Below, in pieces: positions 15,951 through 27,792 of a stretch of 64,000 nt of DNA (positions are counted from its first letter, which is position 1; each line of letters opens with the position of its first letter). A program made the position numbers and the translations under genes. Origin of the DNA: Serinus canaria (lineage: Eukaryota; Chordata; Aves; Passeriformes; Fringillidae); contig NC_066313.1 in NCBI RefSeq assembly GCF_022539315.1, positions 27,007,059 to 27,071,058 on the forward strand, in the 5' to 3' direction. The notes under the pieces were generated by a model. The model was not told the origin of the DNA. It made no database searches and saw only the letters and a list, made by a program, of their open reading frames with translations.

Positions 15951-18900
15951 CCATGCTCTCATCTGCTTCTTGTGACCTTTCTCTCTCTGTTCCCTTCCCT
16001 CTTGCACTCCTTCACCCTCCTCTCCGCCCATGATGTCTGCTTCACCTTCTGGACAGTCCCTGCTCAGCTGAGCAACAGACAAACTACAGATCCCTAAACT
16101 CTATTAAAATGTATTTCACACCTGAGTTGCCTGACTTGGCCTGATGTTTATCTCTAGTTGCCAGTGTTGAGGAAGTGGGGACGTTTTGCCACTGGAGCAG
16201 GAGATGCTCACACAGAAAGGTAACAAAAAAAAGGCAGAGGGGACTGGCAAGGGGAAGAAAAGGCCCAGCTACTCTCACCTGCTTCCACAGCTTTGTCCTA
16301 CAGACTGCTTTGTTGGCCACCAGCTGGGAAGCACCAAAGGGAAGATGTGTGTGATGACGTGCCCCTGTCATCTTCACCAAACCGTGTTGCATGGAGATCT
16401 GCTGTGCACTGATGTCAAAGCCTCAGGGTGGGCCCGCAGCCGTCTGTCTGCTGGACTCAGATGGTGGACAGAAATGGCAAGTCTTTGAGAGAGAAAACGC
16501 TGGTAGTCCTTCCCCAAAAGGGGTTTGTAGAGCAGTGACTGGAGGTGTAGGTGGGATGGGTAGTCTCTCTCAGCTCCATGTTTTTTTCACAGGAGCAACT
16601 CAGCAGTACTTGGGGAAAGCTGCCCATGCTCCAGCCAGTGCCCCAGCAGGCTGGATGCCAGCAAATCCCAGCGCTTGCTCAACAAACAGCTTTGTTCTGG
16701 ACTGACTCAAAGGAAGGCGGGGGGTTGGGGGTTGCTACTGTGAGAAATACAACTGGAGAATAAATGATAAAACCACCTTGCCCACCATCATATTCACGTC
16801 AGTAGCCCTACTATGTTCTTGGGCACATTCAGCTCCTGCCCCACCTCCCTACAGAAAGTTTCCAGACCCTTGCTTAACTCTTGTCTGAGTTTGTTTCTGA
16901 GGTTGCTCAGCAAGTCCCAATCCCCCTTGACTGTGTCCTAACGCAGACTTTAAAATCCAAAGACAAAACTTTAAAACACAGGCATTTCACTGCTGATCCT
17001 TTACTAAACAGCACAGATTAAGAACAAAGTCCAAGAAGGGAAGACAAAGACTTTGGCACACATGCCCAGAACTGAGAAGAGGGTGGGAGGGAGAATGTGA
17101 GGCTAGAGACAGGATTGGTTTCCAGGGCATCACCAGCGCACACCACGCACATCCCAGCGGCAGGGAATAGCTGTGCCCCGGCTGCAGCCCGGCTCTCGCC
17201 CGTGCTCTCTGGGAGCTGTAGTCCGGTGCCGCCGGGGAAGGCTCTGCTCCATCTTCCCCCGCCCCCGCGTCCTCCTCGGCAGCACCGGCGCCCCGCGGGT
17301 CCTGTGCGCCCCCAGCCCCTCCTCCCGCGGTCCTGTCTCCCGCAAAAGCGGTTGTGTGCGTGACAGCGCCGTTTTCCTGAAGGAATGTGCATTTTGGGTA
17401 CAGCCAGTGGGCTGTCTTTTCCCGTTGTACACCTCACCGCTCCTTTGTTTTAGATTCTGGGGTTTTGTGAACAGTATGGCTACTGCTTAGCAATCAGGGT
17501 ATTTTTTTTGGAAAAAAAAAAAAAACAACAAACTTTGTTATGTTTCATAATCCCAAGAGCATCACCCCTTCCCCCCCGCCCCTCCCATTCGTCTTTTTCT
17601 GTGCAAAGAAGGCAATTAAGTGCCCAAGGTAGCTGGCGTTGCCCATGTAAATGCGGGAAGAATTTGTCAGGCAAGAGTTTCTGCCAGAGAGGCATCACCC
17701 GGTCCCTGTGTCAGGGAAGGTACGGGGAAGCCCTGAGGGGATGGGAGAACATCCCGCCATAGCAGTACCCCACCTTGGTGCCTTTTCTAAATCAAAAGAG
17801 TTCGTCGCTGCTGGCGCAATGTACAGAAGGAATACGTGATGCTGGCATCTTTGTTTGGGTCACTGCAAATATTTGTCCTCGTCCAGTGCATCCGAAGATG
17901 CATATGCTGCTTTCCCTTTGGCTCAGTGGCAGGGATTTGGATACAGTTTCTTTGTGGTAGGAATGTCCAAGCACTCGGCTGATCCGGCACCTGAGCACTC
18001 CTGTTGTAGGAGCTGATGTCAGATTGCTGTGCTGTAACGTGAATGCAGCCGGAGTAACAGCGCGGGGATGGGCTGGCAATGTGACGCTATCTGTGAATGG
18101 AAACATTTGCTGGATTTGCTTTCTTTTACCTCTCAAATCATACTCTGTTTAAATTACATTTGCAGAGCAATGTACAGCTGTTAAAGGGATAATTTAACAT
18201 TTAGCTGCTGCCTCTTCCCCCCTGCCCCCCCCCAAAGCCTGCAGAATTTTTCTTTTTTTTTCCTAAATACGTGCATGCACCCATTAAATGAGCTGGAAGG
18301 GGAGGTGTCACTGAATTAGGCTTGTTGCAGAGTGCAGAGAAAAGCCTTAATGATGAAGAACAGTGGGATGCTGTCCAGCCTTGAGAAACCAATATCTTTC
18401 ATACAGGAGGCTGTCAGGGACACTGTTTTGATGAACATCTGACAAGGCAAAAATTTGGGTGCTGGGTAATTCCTACGAGGTGCTCTGCAGTTTAATCAAA
18501 AGAAGAGTATTTGTCTCTGCTGCTGGAAGACTAAATACAGACAGCTTGGACAGGTTGGCAGGAGGGCATTATGAAGCTCTCTCTCTCTAGGCAAAAATCA
18601 GTGTATTAGAGCATTGTGTATCTGGGTGTGGAAGCAGCTATAACTTGCTTCCTTATTCCTTCCATCAAGGAGAGTACTATATGCTGTGTGTCAAAAGGGA
18701 AGTGGGGCTCCATGTGTTTTTAGAGTAAGAGTTTCACAGGAAGATCCAGATGAGATGTTTGGAGGTCTAGACTTCAAACCCCTGCTAACAGCAGGGCTAG
18801 CTCCAGACCTAGCTGAGGCTGCTTGGGGCCTTGGCCAGGCAGTTTCTAACCATCTCAAGGTGAGGAGATTCCCCAGCCCCTCCTGAAACCTGTGTCAGTG

Positions 18901-21299
18901 CTGAACTGCCTTTAGGGAAGAGGTTTTCCCTTTATCTAGTCACAATTTCCCTTCTTGCAAATTTCATAGGCATTTCACTATGTATCTGTCAGAAGAATTC
19001 GGCTCTCCCTTCTCTGTAGCCCTCCACACCAAAGGGGAAAAAAAAAAAAAAGCCAAAGAGTTATTGGTTACCTCCTTTACTTTTCTTTACTCCAGGCTGA
19101 AAGAAACAGCTCTTTCAGCCTCCTCTTGTATGCCACGAGCTCCAGCACCTACCTTATCTCATTCCCTCCCCCGCAGGGCTACCAGCACCTCTCTTGTGCT
19201 GTAGTTCCCTAAGAAGGCTAGATCCCAACCAGAGCTTCTCCTTTTGGAGGCAGCTATTTGTCCCCTGGTAGAACTGGAAAGCAGTGGCTGGAGAGGTGGC
19301 GTGTCCTATCTCCCTAATCCAAAGGAGGACCAGCTACACCCCAGGAAGTTTGGCTCCTGGCTGGCTCACAGACTCCCCAGGTCATATATCCATCCTATAA
19401 TGGTCTTGGTTTGCCAAGACCTTCAATCTGTTGCTTTCAAAGGTGAGATAATTTTATTTCCCACGTTCTGCACCAGCCCACCTTGGTCTTGCTGCACGAG
19501 CCCACACAAACACTCGTGGTTCTCTTGTCCATTTTCCACCTATGCTTACCACCCTGAAACAGAGCAGTGTGGCTTGACCTAGCAGCAATTTGGCTGTGAG
19601 CATTTACAAGTGGAGAAAAGGAATGCTTGCCCTGGTCCTGCTTCTCTTTTGAATCACCTCTGATGTCTCTTCATAAACTAAGAGCGTAGGCCATCTTTGG
19701 CTGGCCTCTTGGAACAGACCAAAGCCTAGTAAGATTTTCATAAGGTATTGGAGTCTCTGCCTCTTCACTTATTGAAATAACAAATGACACTAAAATTCTT
19801 GATAGTAAATTTAATATTTAAGTCAAGCTTTTGAACTGAAGCAACTGACCTGGTTATGGAATATGATGACATGAAAACCATTTGGGGCTTGACACTGTGG
19901 TTATATAAACTTGGTGTCACACGTTGCTCATCCAGAAGGTCTCAGTGGTACCAAACACTGTAGCTGCCACAGAGGCTTTTCCTCAAACCACAAACCTTGG
20001 GGATCTGGGTATTTTGTTTAGCATCCAGAGAACAAGGATCTTGACAAGATCTTCCTCCTTCATGAATCATCACTCTGGCCTCTAAGGGTCACACGCACTG
20101 TGAGCTCAGGACGAAAGACTGTCAGCTCCTAAAGGCGACAGTTTGAAGCAGCCGTGACAACTGCAAACGCCACCACCTCAACAGCAATAATAATGTTCTG
20201 TCTTCTTGTCTGGGGCTCAGCTTGGTGAAGCACTTTGTGAAGCAGGAAACATTTACCCCTGTGCTTGGGATCCACAGGGCGTTCTCTTCCACACGGCACC
20301 TCTCCAAAACAGTATGGTGAAATGTTTTGGACTGACCACACAAAACCCAGTGAGCATTTTTGCAAATGTTAGCCATGGCTTTTTCAATCCCCCGTGCCAG
20401 GTATGGGAACAAGAGAGTCCTGAGGAACCACAGCACTTCAGGATTTCGCCTGGCAGGGCAGAGGTTCCCTGTGAGGGGCAGGACAAAGAGGCAGGCTGGG
20501 GAGAAGGGTGGATGTGAGAATGAATGAGAGCTAGAGACATGAAGCACGCTGATGTTGTGCAACAGGGTGCTGCATGCCAGTGGGGCTGGCTTGGGAACGA
20601 GAGACACCGAGAGCAATTCTGAGTCCAGGATAAACAGCAAGGCCCCGAAATGGCAGGGTACCCCTGGGAAGTGGGTGTGGAACCCTTGCGTTGGGAGCCA
20701 TCAGCATAGAAGGGACATTGCTCTTAATGATTTTTAAAGCCTTGGGGTGAATAGCACTGCTGAAACCCCCACGAGGAGAGGACCACATCTGTATTCAGTG
20801 CCGAGTTTGGATGCCGTACAGTAAGTAGCGCTCGGAGCCATGTAACGGACAATGAGAATCGCTGAATAAAAGCCTGTGGAGAGCACGCCATCCAGCCTGC
20901 TCACTGAGAGGTCCTGCCGAGGAAATATTTTGGGATTATGCTTGAAGGCCATCAGAGTGAAACTTGCCCATCTGCACACTAAGGCTCCCTTATTTAAACA
21001 TACAGCCGTGTTCATGTCTGTGAGACACAGCTCCAGATTCCCCCCCCCCACGATTGCCGTGCCTTCTGCAGCTGAAGGGGCAGGAAGGGCAGCACTTGTG
21101 GCATCTCCTCGGCCCCCAGCCTGGGCTCCGCCGGCCGTGCTCCCGCAGCAGGCAGCGGCTGGAGCTGGATTAGCCCCTTGGCGAGCTGGCCGGGTGACAG
21201 AGCCCTTCTTCCCAAAGCCCTTCCTCCGACAGCAGCTTTTCCAAAATGGCCATCGACGCCATGAACTTGGCCAGCGAGGGGAGGCAGCCGCGTTTCTGA
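15951..21299. other. ENO2-ATN1 intergenic region
   Basis: No protein-coding gene is supported. Besides alternative ENO2 poly(A) signals it holds a small CpG-rich patch at about 17.15-17.37 kb, described separately, plus poly-A and poly-C runs near 17.51, 18.22 and 19.04 kb. Open frames are short and lack recognisable homology. Distal promoters or 5' non-coding exons of ATN1 could lie here, but none can be called firmly. Confidence 0.55.
17150..17365. promoter_or_regulatory. Small CpG-rich promoter-like patch with a ZNF143/SBS-like motif
   Basis: About 200 bp of GC- and CpG-rich sequence stand out from AT-richer flanks. At about 17210-17223 it carries GGGAGCTGTAGTCC, whose reverse complement GGACTACAGCTCCC resembles the ACTACAATTCCC promoter motif bound by ZNF143/Notch-pathway factors. 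This suggests a real, possibly bidirectional promoter, perhaps for an alternative ATN1 first exon or a non-coding RNA. No transcript structure can be derived from sequence alone. Confidence 0.4.
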
Positions 21300-23320
21300 G
21301 CAGCCGTGGGGGGATGTTTCACGTTTCTACGGCTGAGCCCCGCCGCTCCCCCGCACCGCGCGGCCGCGGGAGGCGGCGGGGGGGGGCGATGTGGCGCCGC
21401 TCGGGCGAGGCCCGCGCCAGCCGGATCCCGCATCCCGCCACTACCGCGCCGTGAGCGAGTGAGCCGGGGGGGGGGCCGCACGCCGCCGCCGCCGCGTGTG
21501 TGCGTGTGCCGGGGGGGCCGCAGCCCGGTGCGGGCAGTGCGGAGCGGCCCCCGCACGAGGCTCGCGCTCCCTTTGTGCCGTTGCCTGGCAACCGGGCGGG
21601 GGATGGGAAGCGGGATCGGGGCGGGGGGGTGGATGCGCGCGCGGCCGCACGCCGATGAGCGCCCGTCGGGCGGCCGCCGCCCCCGCCCCCCGGGAGGCCC
21701 CGCCGCAGCCCCTGCCGGCCGCCACCCCCCCGCAGCCCTCGCTCGCCCCGGGCCCGTCCTGCCAAAAACGCCCCTCCGGGCTCTCTCTCCCCACTTTGCT
21801 CGGCCTTTGTGCCGGCGCCGGGGGCCCAGCGGTGCGGGGCGCGGCCGCGGCCGGGGCGGGGGCCGGGCCGGTTGCTCGCCCCGCGCCCGAGTCTCCTCCT
21901 CCCCCGTCCCGCGCTGCCCACGGGTGGGTTGGGGGGTGCGGAGCGTGTGGGGTGTTTCGCGGGGAGGGGCGGCGGCGAGTGCGGAGCAGAGGGGCGGGGG
22001 AGGGGGCTCGTTCTGGGCCCTTCGGAAATGGGAGGTGGCTAAGGCGGGCAGCGGTGGGAGCGATGGGAGGGCGGCGGGGCGCAGGCGGAGGCGCCTGAGC
22101 GCGGCGGGAGAGGGGGCGACACAGCCGCGGGGCGGGGGTACCCCGCTCCCCGCCGCACCCCCCCCCTCCCGGAGCCGCTGTCCCTGCCACCGACCGGTTA
22201 TTCCGGAGCCGCGAGAGGAAACGAGGGAGCGCGGAAAAGGAGGAGGGAGGAAAGGGGAGAAAAAAAAAAAAAAAAAAAGAAGGGGGGGCAGCAGCGTTTA
22301 AATCCCTGCCCCCCGCTCCTCGCCGCCTCCATTCCTCCCTTCATTCGACCTCCCCTCAGGAGCCGCCGGTGAGTCCCTCGCCCGCTCCCAGCCGCTCCCG
22401 CCCCGCTTGTCATTGTCGCCCACTCTCTGCATTCTTTCGCGGCTGGATTTTAACCCTCCGGTCCGTCTGTCGGGATGGGGAGCGAGGCGGCGCGGGGGGG
22501 GGAAACACCAAAGTTGGGGGGGGCAGGAGGGGCGAGAGTGCGATTAACCCCCGCGGCGCTGGGGAAGGGTCCCCAGCGGTCCCTGCCCCGGCGTAGATGC
22601 GGCGAGGGGCCGGGAAGGAGCCGGGACAGCGCCGCGGGGCACGGGGGCTCGGCGGGGCGGGGGTCCCGGCCGCGGCTGGGGGCTCTCCGGCATCACCGGG
22701 GGGCGCTGCCCGCCCGGGGCTCGCCGCCCGCCCGGGCTGGGCTGCGCTGGACGGCGGCGCAGCGCCTTCCCTCCGGAACGGGGGGCGGGGGTCGCGCGGG
22801 GCTCCGCGCCCGCCGCGGGGGTCCCGGGGCGGGGACACCCCCCGCCGCGCGCTCGGCGTGACGTCAGCGCCCGCGGAGCCCCCCTTCCCTGCGGCGGGAA
22901 GTTCGGCGGGGGCAGGGGCGCGCGGGGCCCGGGGGGCGCGGGCGGGCGGGAGTTGCGAGTTTGCGGCCCGGCGCCGTGCGGGGAGGAGGGCGGCTCAGCG
23001 CTGGAGGGGACCGGCACAGCTCTGGAGGGGACCGACTCCCTCCCCGCCTGCCTTCGGGGGGGGGGGGGCTCGCATTGTCCCCGCTTCCCCAGGTGCGGCC
23101 GGGGAGCGGGCAGGAGGAGCTGGGAATAACGTTTCCATCGGGGGACCGAGAAGAGTGTCGGCTCCCCCCGCCGTGGCTGTAGCGGGCACGGGTGGGATTC
23201 AGTCCTTGCCGCTGCCCGCTCCTCTGGCGCGCCAGGGTGCCGCCTGGGGACCGGGGCGCTGGCGAGACCCCGTACGCCTGGGTGGCATCGGAGTGGCGGC
23301 TGCGCTCCTCTTGAAGCGGC
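21300..23320 (+). promoter_or_regulatory. ATN1: ATN1 CpG island promoter
   Basis: Two kilobases of extremely GC- and CpG-dense DNA form the largest CpG island in the window. It lies between ENO2 and the ATN1 coding exons and all neighbours are on the + strand, so it is assigned as the ATN1 promoter. It contains many GGGCGG boxes, an A-rich stretch at about 22259-22278, and a candidate non-coding exon ending at 22368. Long open frames across the island are composition artefacts with no homology. Confidence 0.8.
22290..22368 (+). other. ATN1: Probable ATN1 non-coding exon 1
   Basis: A strong donor, GCCGCCG|GTGAGT, occurs at 22368/22369 inside the CpG island, preceded by about 80 bases of pyrimidine-rich 5'-UTR-like sequence and a weak TTTAAAT box near 22297. 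It could splice to the acceptor at 36300-36301, giving a 13.9-kb first intron. The start is a guess, and other first exons are possible. Confidence 0.45.
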
Positions 23321-24767
23321 CGAGATCCTTCGGTGTGTCCGGCTGGTTGTCCGTTTGTTATTCAGGGTTCCTGAAGAAGTGGCATCTGGGTTTCCCACGT
23401 TGCCCTTTTGGCTATGCCATGGAGCCGGTGGCCGTTCTGTCTTGCTGGCTTGTGCTGGCCTGTGGCCGGCTCGGCTGCTGTTGCCCAGCGAATTGCCGGC
23501 TGTATTTTGCCGAGTGGCCGCTGTGCTGTTGAAGTGGCAGCCATTTGGTCACCGTGGCATTACTTTGCACGCCGCCTTTGCTCGCCGTGGAGTTGTGCCT
23601 TGATAGCTATTGTACGTTCCCGAAGTTGCTTTCCAGATGGGCAGTGTCTTTCCTTGCGTTTGCTTCAGTGCCGTGGCTGCCTTGAGTTCCGCAGCCGATT
23701 CCTCATTTGCCAGGATGGCTTCTGTAAGAATTTGTAGGGCTTTTGTCTGCAGGGTCTGTTTTTTTGCTGGGCTGTGCCTTGAGAAGCAGCGTGTCCTTAC
23801 CGAGCTCGGCACCCGAATCTGTTGTCATTATTTCTGGTTGTACTGGGTGGATTGCATAGGAGCCGCTATGCTTTCCAGCCTTAAAAAAGTGAGGAGAAAG
23901 TAGTGGGCCATTATCTTGAGGCGTGGAGCAGGGAAATGAAGAAGTTGGAAATGCCGTTCATTTTGTGTCCACCTGAGTGAGTGCTGGAGCACAGTTACAC
24001 ACCCTTCAGGTGTGCGCTGCCTAAAGCTGCAGAGTTCAGCCTTGACCTCCCACCAGAGAATGCCACAGCTGTCTGAGTTGAAAGCTGGACTCTCCTTTCT
24101 TCTAAGCCCGAGTGTGTTGTGAATCACTGCTGTGCTGCACACACATTCCCAAGGGGCTGGAGCTCCACGGTCATTACCCATGGATGGGACACTTGTAAAT
24201 GTGAATGATCAAATTGTTCATTTGGAATTATTCTCATTCTCTCTTGTCCTGTTTCTTGGCTGAGTTGTTAATGTTATTTTGTGTCTGTCATTAGTGATGG
24301 CCCAGCAATCATTTGTGTGTTTCCCCAACTTCTTAGGAATGACCTGATCTTTGAAACCAGACTTTCCCAGTTATGATTCATGATGGAGCTTTTTAAGCAT
24401 GGCCAAAGAGTGAACTTGTAGTACCATGGTTCTTGCTGGAAATTGTAAAAAACCTCCAAACATTTGAAAATTAAATGTGCAGTGAATCTTAATGAACAAG
24501 ATGAACAGGTTTAACCTGCTGCAGTGACCTACCTTTACCTCTCTTCATATGCATTTGCCTCCTCCCCTGGGTTTTGTACCCCTTGGATGCCTCTGAAAGG
24601 TTCTTTCATTCTCACCTTTAGGTTTACCTGAACAAGGAGTTATGATGACATTTCTTGTGTGTTACTTGTATTCCAAAATGGTAATGGCCATGCAAGGAAC
24701 TGTGATTCTATAGCATGGTGAGATTGCTGTACTCAAACAGCCTGATCTGTATTGTTCTTCAAGAGGA

Positions 24768-24842
24768 GGAGGAGCATCTAGTCCAGTCAGACTAGGTGAT
24801 CATTGTAGGTCCCTTCCAACTGAAATATTCCATCCTGATTTT
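24768..24842 (+). mobile_element. CR1 LINE 3'-end fragment, sense
   Basis: A short block with GGAGCATCTAGTCCAGTCAG, TAGGTGATCATTGTAGGTCC and CTTCCAACTGAAATATTCC matches the last part of a CR1 3' end. It is strongly truncated and diverged. Confidence 0.65.
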
Positions 24843-26374
24843 ATTTTGTGGGTGAAATACATCAGGCAGGTTTTTCTCCTCCCAAAGTTTAGCCCCTGTC
24901 ACTCCTTGTCCTGGAGCTCTCTCATGTTCATCAGTGTTTTTCTTGGGGATGGAAGTGGAGTTGAGAGGAGCAGTCCATGTGGAATACAGAGCTGTGTAGG
25001 GAAGGTTTATTTATTTACCACGTCTGGGGTGTAATAATGTTTGCAAGTGCAATCTCTGGAATTGGTCTGTGCACATGTTCAGCTGTGCCCCTCCTTAAAT
25101 ACCTATCCAAATGTTTGCCCATCTTATATTATTCCTCCTTGTGTAATGCCTTTTCTTCTGAGAACCTGGTTTTCGCTTCTGTCAGACTTTATCTTCCCCA
25201 GTTAATTTCTTTCTCCCAATCCCTTTTGGACAAATAAACTATTTTCCTGCCTTCATTGGATTTTCTGGACTCACTCTTCTTCCATTAGGAGATGCTTTGG
25301 AAGTATGACATTTATTTCTTGTGTTTATCACTTTATCTCTTCCATCTGTACTTCTTGAAGACTATGTCTAGTGAAGTACAAAATAGCAGCGCTTTACAAA
25401 CTTCTTAAAGGCTGAAGGAGAAGGCAGCACAAGTTCTGACTGTTCAAAAGCTGAAAAAGTCATGCTCTGAACCAAGTTAGCACATCTAGGGTAGGTATTC
25501 TCTGCAGAACTAATTCCTGAGGTCCCTGCTGGAGTCTGGTCACAGCGGATGGTTTAACATGAGCATGAGATGCTCCCTCTCAGTGCCTTCCCTGACCTCC
25601 TGAGGCTCAGCAGTGCCCAAGGCATGTGTTGCCAGGCTGGCAAGGTGCATGTCCCACTGCTCCTTGTCACGTTGAGATGAGCACTGGAGAATCATTCTGT
25701 TCTTCCAGTCACGTGTTGGGCAGTGGTGGGCCCACAGCCCATGTTGTCAGTGAGGTGTGTATGGGGCATGGTGAAACAGAAGGGGATGTTTCCAGTTCAA
25801 GTGGCTTGAGCTTCACCTCCCTACCAGTCTGGTTTGGGCTTCAGATGTTTAGGGATAAGGATTTGGCCATGTTTTAAGTTTAACAGAAGTCAACTTCATG
25901 AGGAAGCAATCCCTTCAGAAGCAGTGCCTAGCTTCCAACTCTGATAATCCTCCTGCAGAAGTTTCTGACCGTCTGTTTTCTGTGTGTGTTGTGGCAGCAA
26001 ACACTGATTTGTTGTTGTCTCCTCTTGTAAAAATATCAATGTTTGATTGATCATTGTGGCAGTATTTTCACCTACAAACCAAAGGCTAACTGCAATATCT
26101 TCTCCAGGCAATTTCAGCCAATGATGGTCTGTCTGGGCTTTGCTGAAGAAGGGGAGCTGGTTGCTCTCAATCTTACTTCATGTCTCTTGCCCTGGTGACA
26201 TTCTTCATCACAGAGAGTTTAGCTGGAAAATTTTTGTCTTGTACTTCCCTGCTGTACAATGCACTTGGTGATAGCCTGTTTCTTCCACAAGGTCTCTCTG
26301 CACTATAGATCACTTAAGTGAAGGTTGCATTTGAGCAACCTTCTTCTCTTTGGACTGTGAATTGGATTTACTGT

Positions 26375-26512
26375 ATGTGTGTATATATATATTTATGTGT
26401 GTGTGTATATAACAATATATATGGTAGTTTGTATAATATAATAGATCTTGTATAAAATATAATGTTATATAGTTATTAAATTTTATATTGATATATATAT
26501 ATATAGCAGAGT
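26375..26512. repeat. AT/GT-rich microsatellite cluster
   Basis: Alternating TATATA and GTGTGT runs interspersed with AT-rich sequence cover about 140 bp in ATN1 intron 1. The cluster contains several imperfect (TA)n blocks of 6-12 bp. It is a likely hypervariable locus and could form cruciform or Z-type structures, but no function is implied. Confidence 0.85.
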
Positions 26513-26852
26513 GTATTGGATATAAAGTGTATCTATAGCACAGTATTTTGGATATACTGCTGGTTTTTTTCTTTCAGGCAGTGCAACAGATGAAGTGATT
26601 TACCTCAGAATTATTCAGAGTTTGCCAGACACATAAAGAGGGCCCACCCTCCATGAAGAATGGTTTATCCAGTCATGGTTATCCATCAGGCTTTCCTCAT
26701 ACGTTGCTGGACCATTGCTTTCAAAGTCCATTTTCACCAGACCTAGCTACACCTTTTGGCCAAATTCTATGACTGCTAATGAGTTTAGTATTGAAAAACC
26801 CATTCTCATCAACTGGATGGTCTGTGCAGAAAATATTAAGAGCATTTATTTT

Positions 26853-26872
26853 ACAATAAAATAAAATAAAAC
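26853..26872. repeat. (AATAA)n short tandem repeat
   Basis: Three to four AATAA/ATAAA units in a row occur in ATN1 intron 1. They look like tandem poly(A) signals but lie in an intron without an identifiable upstream exon, so they are treated as a simple repeat. Confidence 0.7.
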
Positions 26873-27672
26873 CTTTAAAAAAATCTGTGATACACTAGAT
26901 TCCTATGCAAGTTTTTCAAGTGATTGATTTATCCTGCTTTTCAAATTTTGCACCATTCTTCAAATTTTGCATCATTCTGTTCGATTTGTCTAGCTTTATC
27001 GATTGGATATGAGGGTCTTTGTTATGGAGGTTAAAGAGCTGTCAGAAATCTTCTTCCTTTGTAGTGCTCGTAGGCCATCTTCAAGTCTCCTTTACATTTT
27101 CTCAGGTAAGCTATATTTCAGTTTAAGGTTATAAGGGGGAGGAGTAAATAACATTTCTCAATTTGTCAGCATCCTTTTTGGAGAACACAGGTAAAAATGG
27201 CATGCACTGCTCCCATAATTGCCTTCCAATCTTGTGTGTAGTCAGGTGAAAATCACCTCTCTTTTCCTGCTCCTGAAGAATATTCTTTTCTCTGTGCACT
27301 GGTGGATTTCATCCATTCAAGAAAAGCCTTCTTAGAAGTCTTTTCAGACTTTTGGGGTGAGAGATGAGGGATGAGGGCAGGATCATCCCACTTGGCCAAT
27401 CCTTGGCCAGTAGACCAAGGAGAAGCCGTGGGATCCCAAGCCTAGGAGTGATTTGGAGTTTACCAGTGAGTCATGTCTGCTGTTCTGTTGTTCCTCTGCC
27501 CATTTCCCTGGCCCTAGTTCTCTTCTTTCCTTCTGGATGTGTCTGTCCATCTTCATCCTGTTCACACGCTTGCCCTTGGCACATGTGGCTCTTGTGTTAT
27601 CTTTGCTGTCAGTCATGAATCCCTGGAAACAGAGAATCTGAAGGGTGTCCTTTGGGTCAGTGGCTGCAAAGT

Positions 27673-27727
27673 CATGGAATCATTTAGGTTGGAAGAGACC
27701 TCCAGGATCATTGAGTCCAGCCATTAA
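27673..27727 (-). mobile_element. CR1 LINE 3'-end fragment, antisense
   Basis: The sequence ATGGAATCATTTAGGTTGGA followed by AGAGACCTCCAGGATCATTG is the reverse complement of the CR1 terminal block. Only the extreme 3' end is preserved. It is followed at once by a pentanucleotide repeat. Confidence 0.8.
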
Positions 27728-27751
27728 TCTAATAATGTATTTTTCTAATCT

Positions 27752-27792
27752 TACCTGATCTAATCCAATCCAATCTAATCCAATCCAACCCT
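27752..27792. repeat. Pentanucleotide tandem repeat (AATCC/AATCT)n
   Basis: About eight near-perfect five-base units of AATCC and AATCT lie directly beside the CR1 fragment in ATN1 intron 1. The array is short and variant units are interspersed. Confidence 0.85.

Noticed and set aside
21306..22301. Long open frame of about 330 codons in the ATN1 CpG island
   Set aside because: The composition is only Pro, Arg, Gly and Ala from GC-rich DNA, with overlapping open frames on both strands and no homology. This is expected by chance in such sequence.
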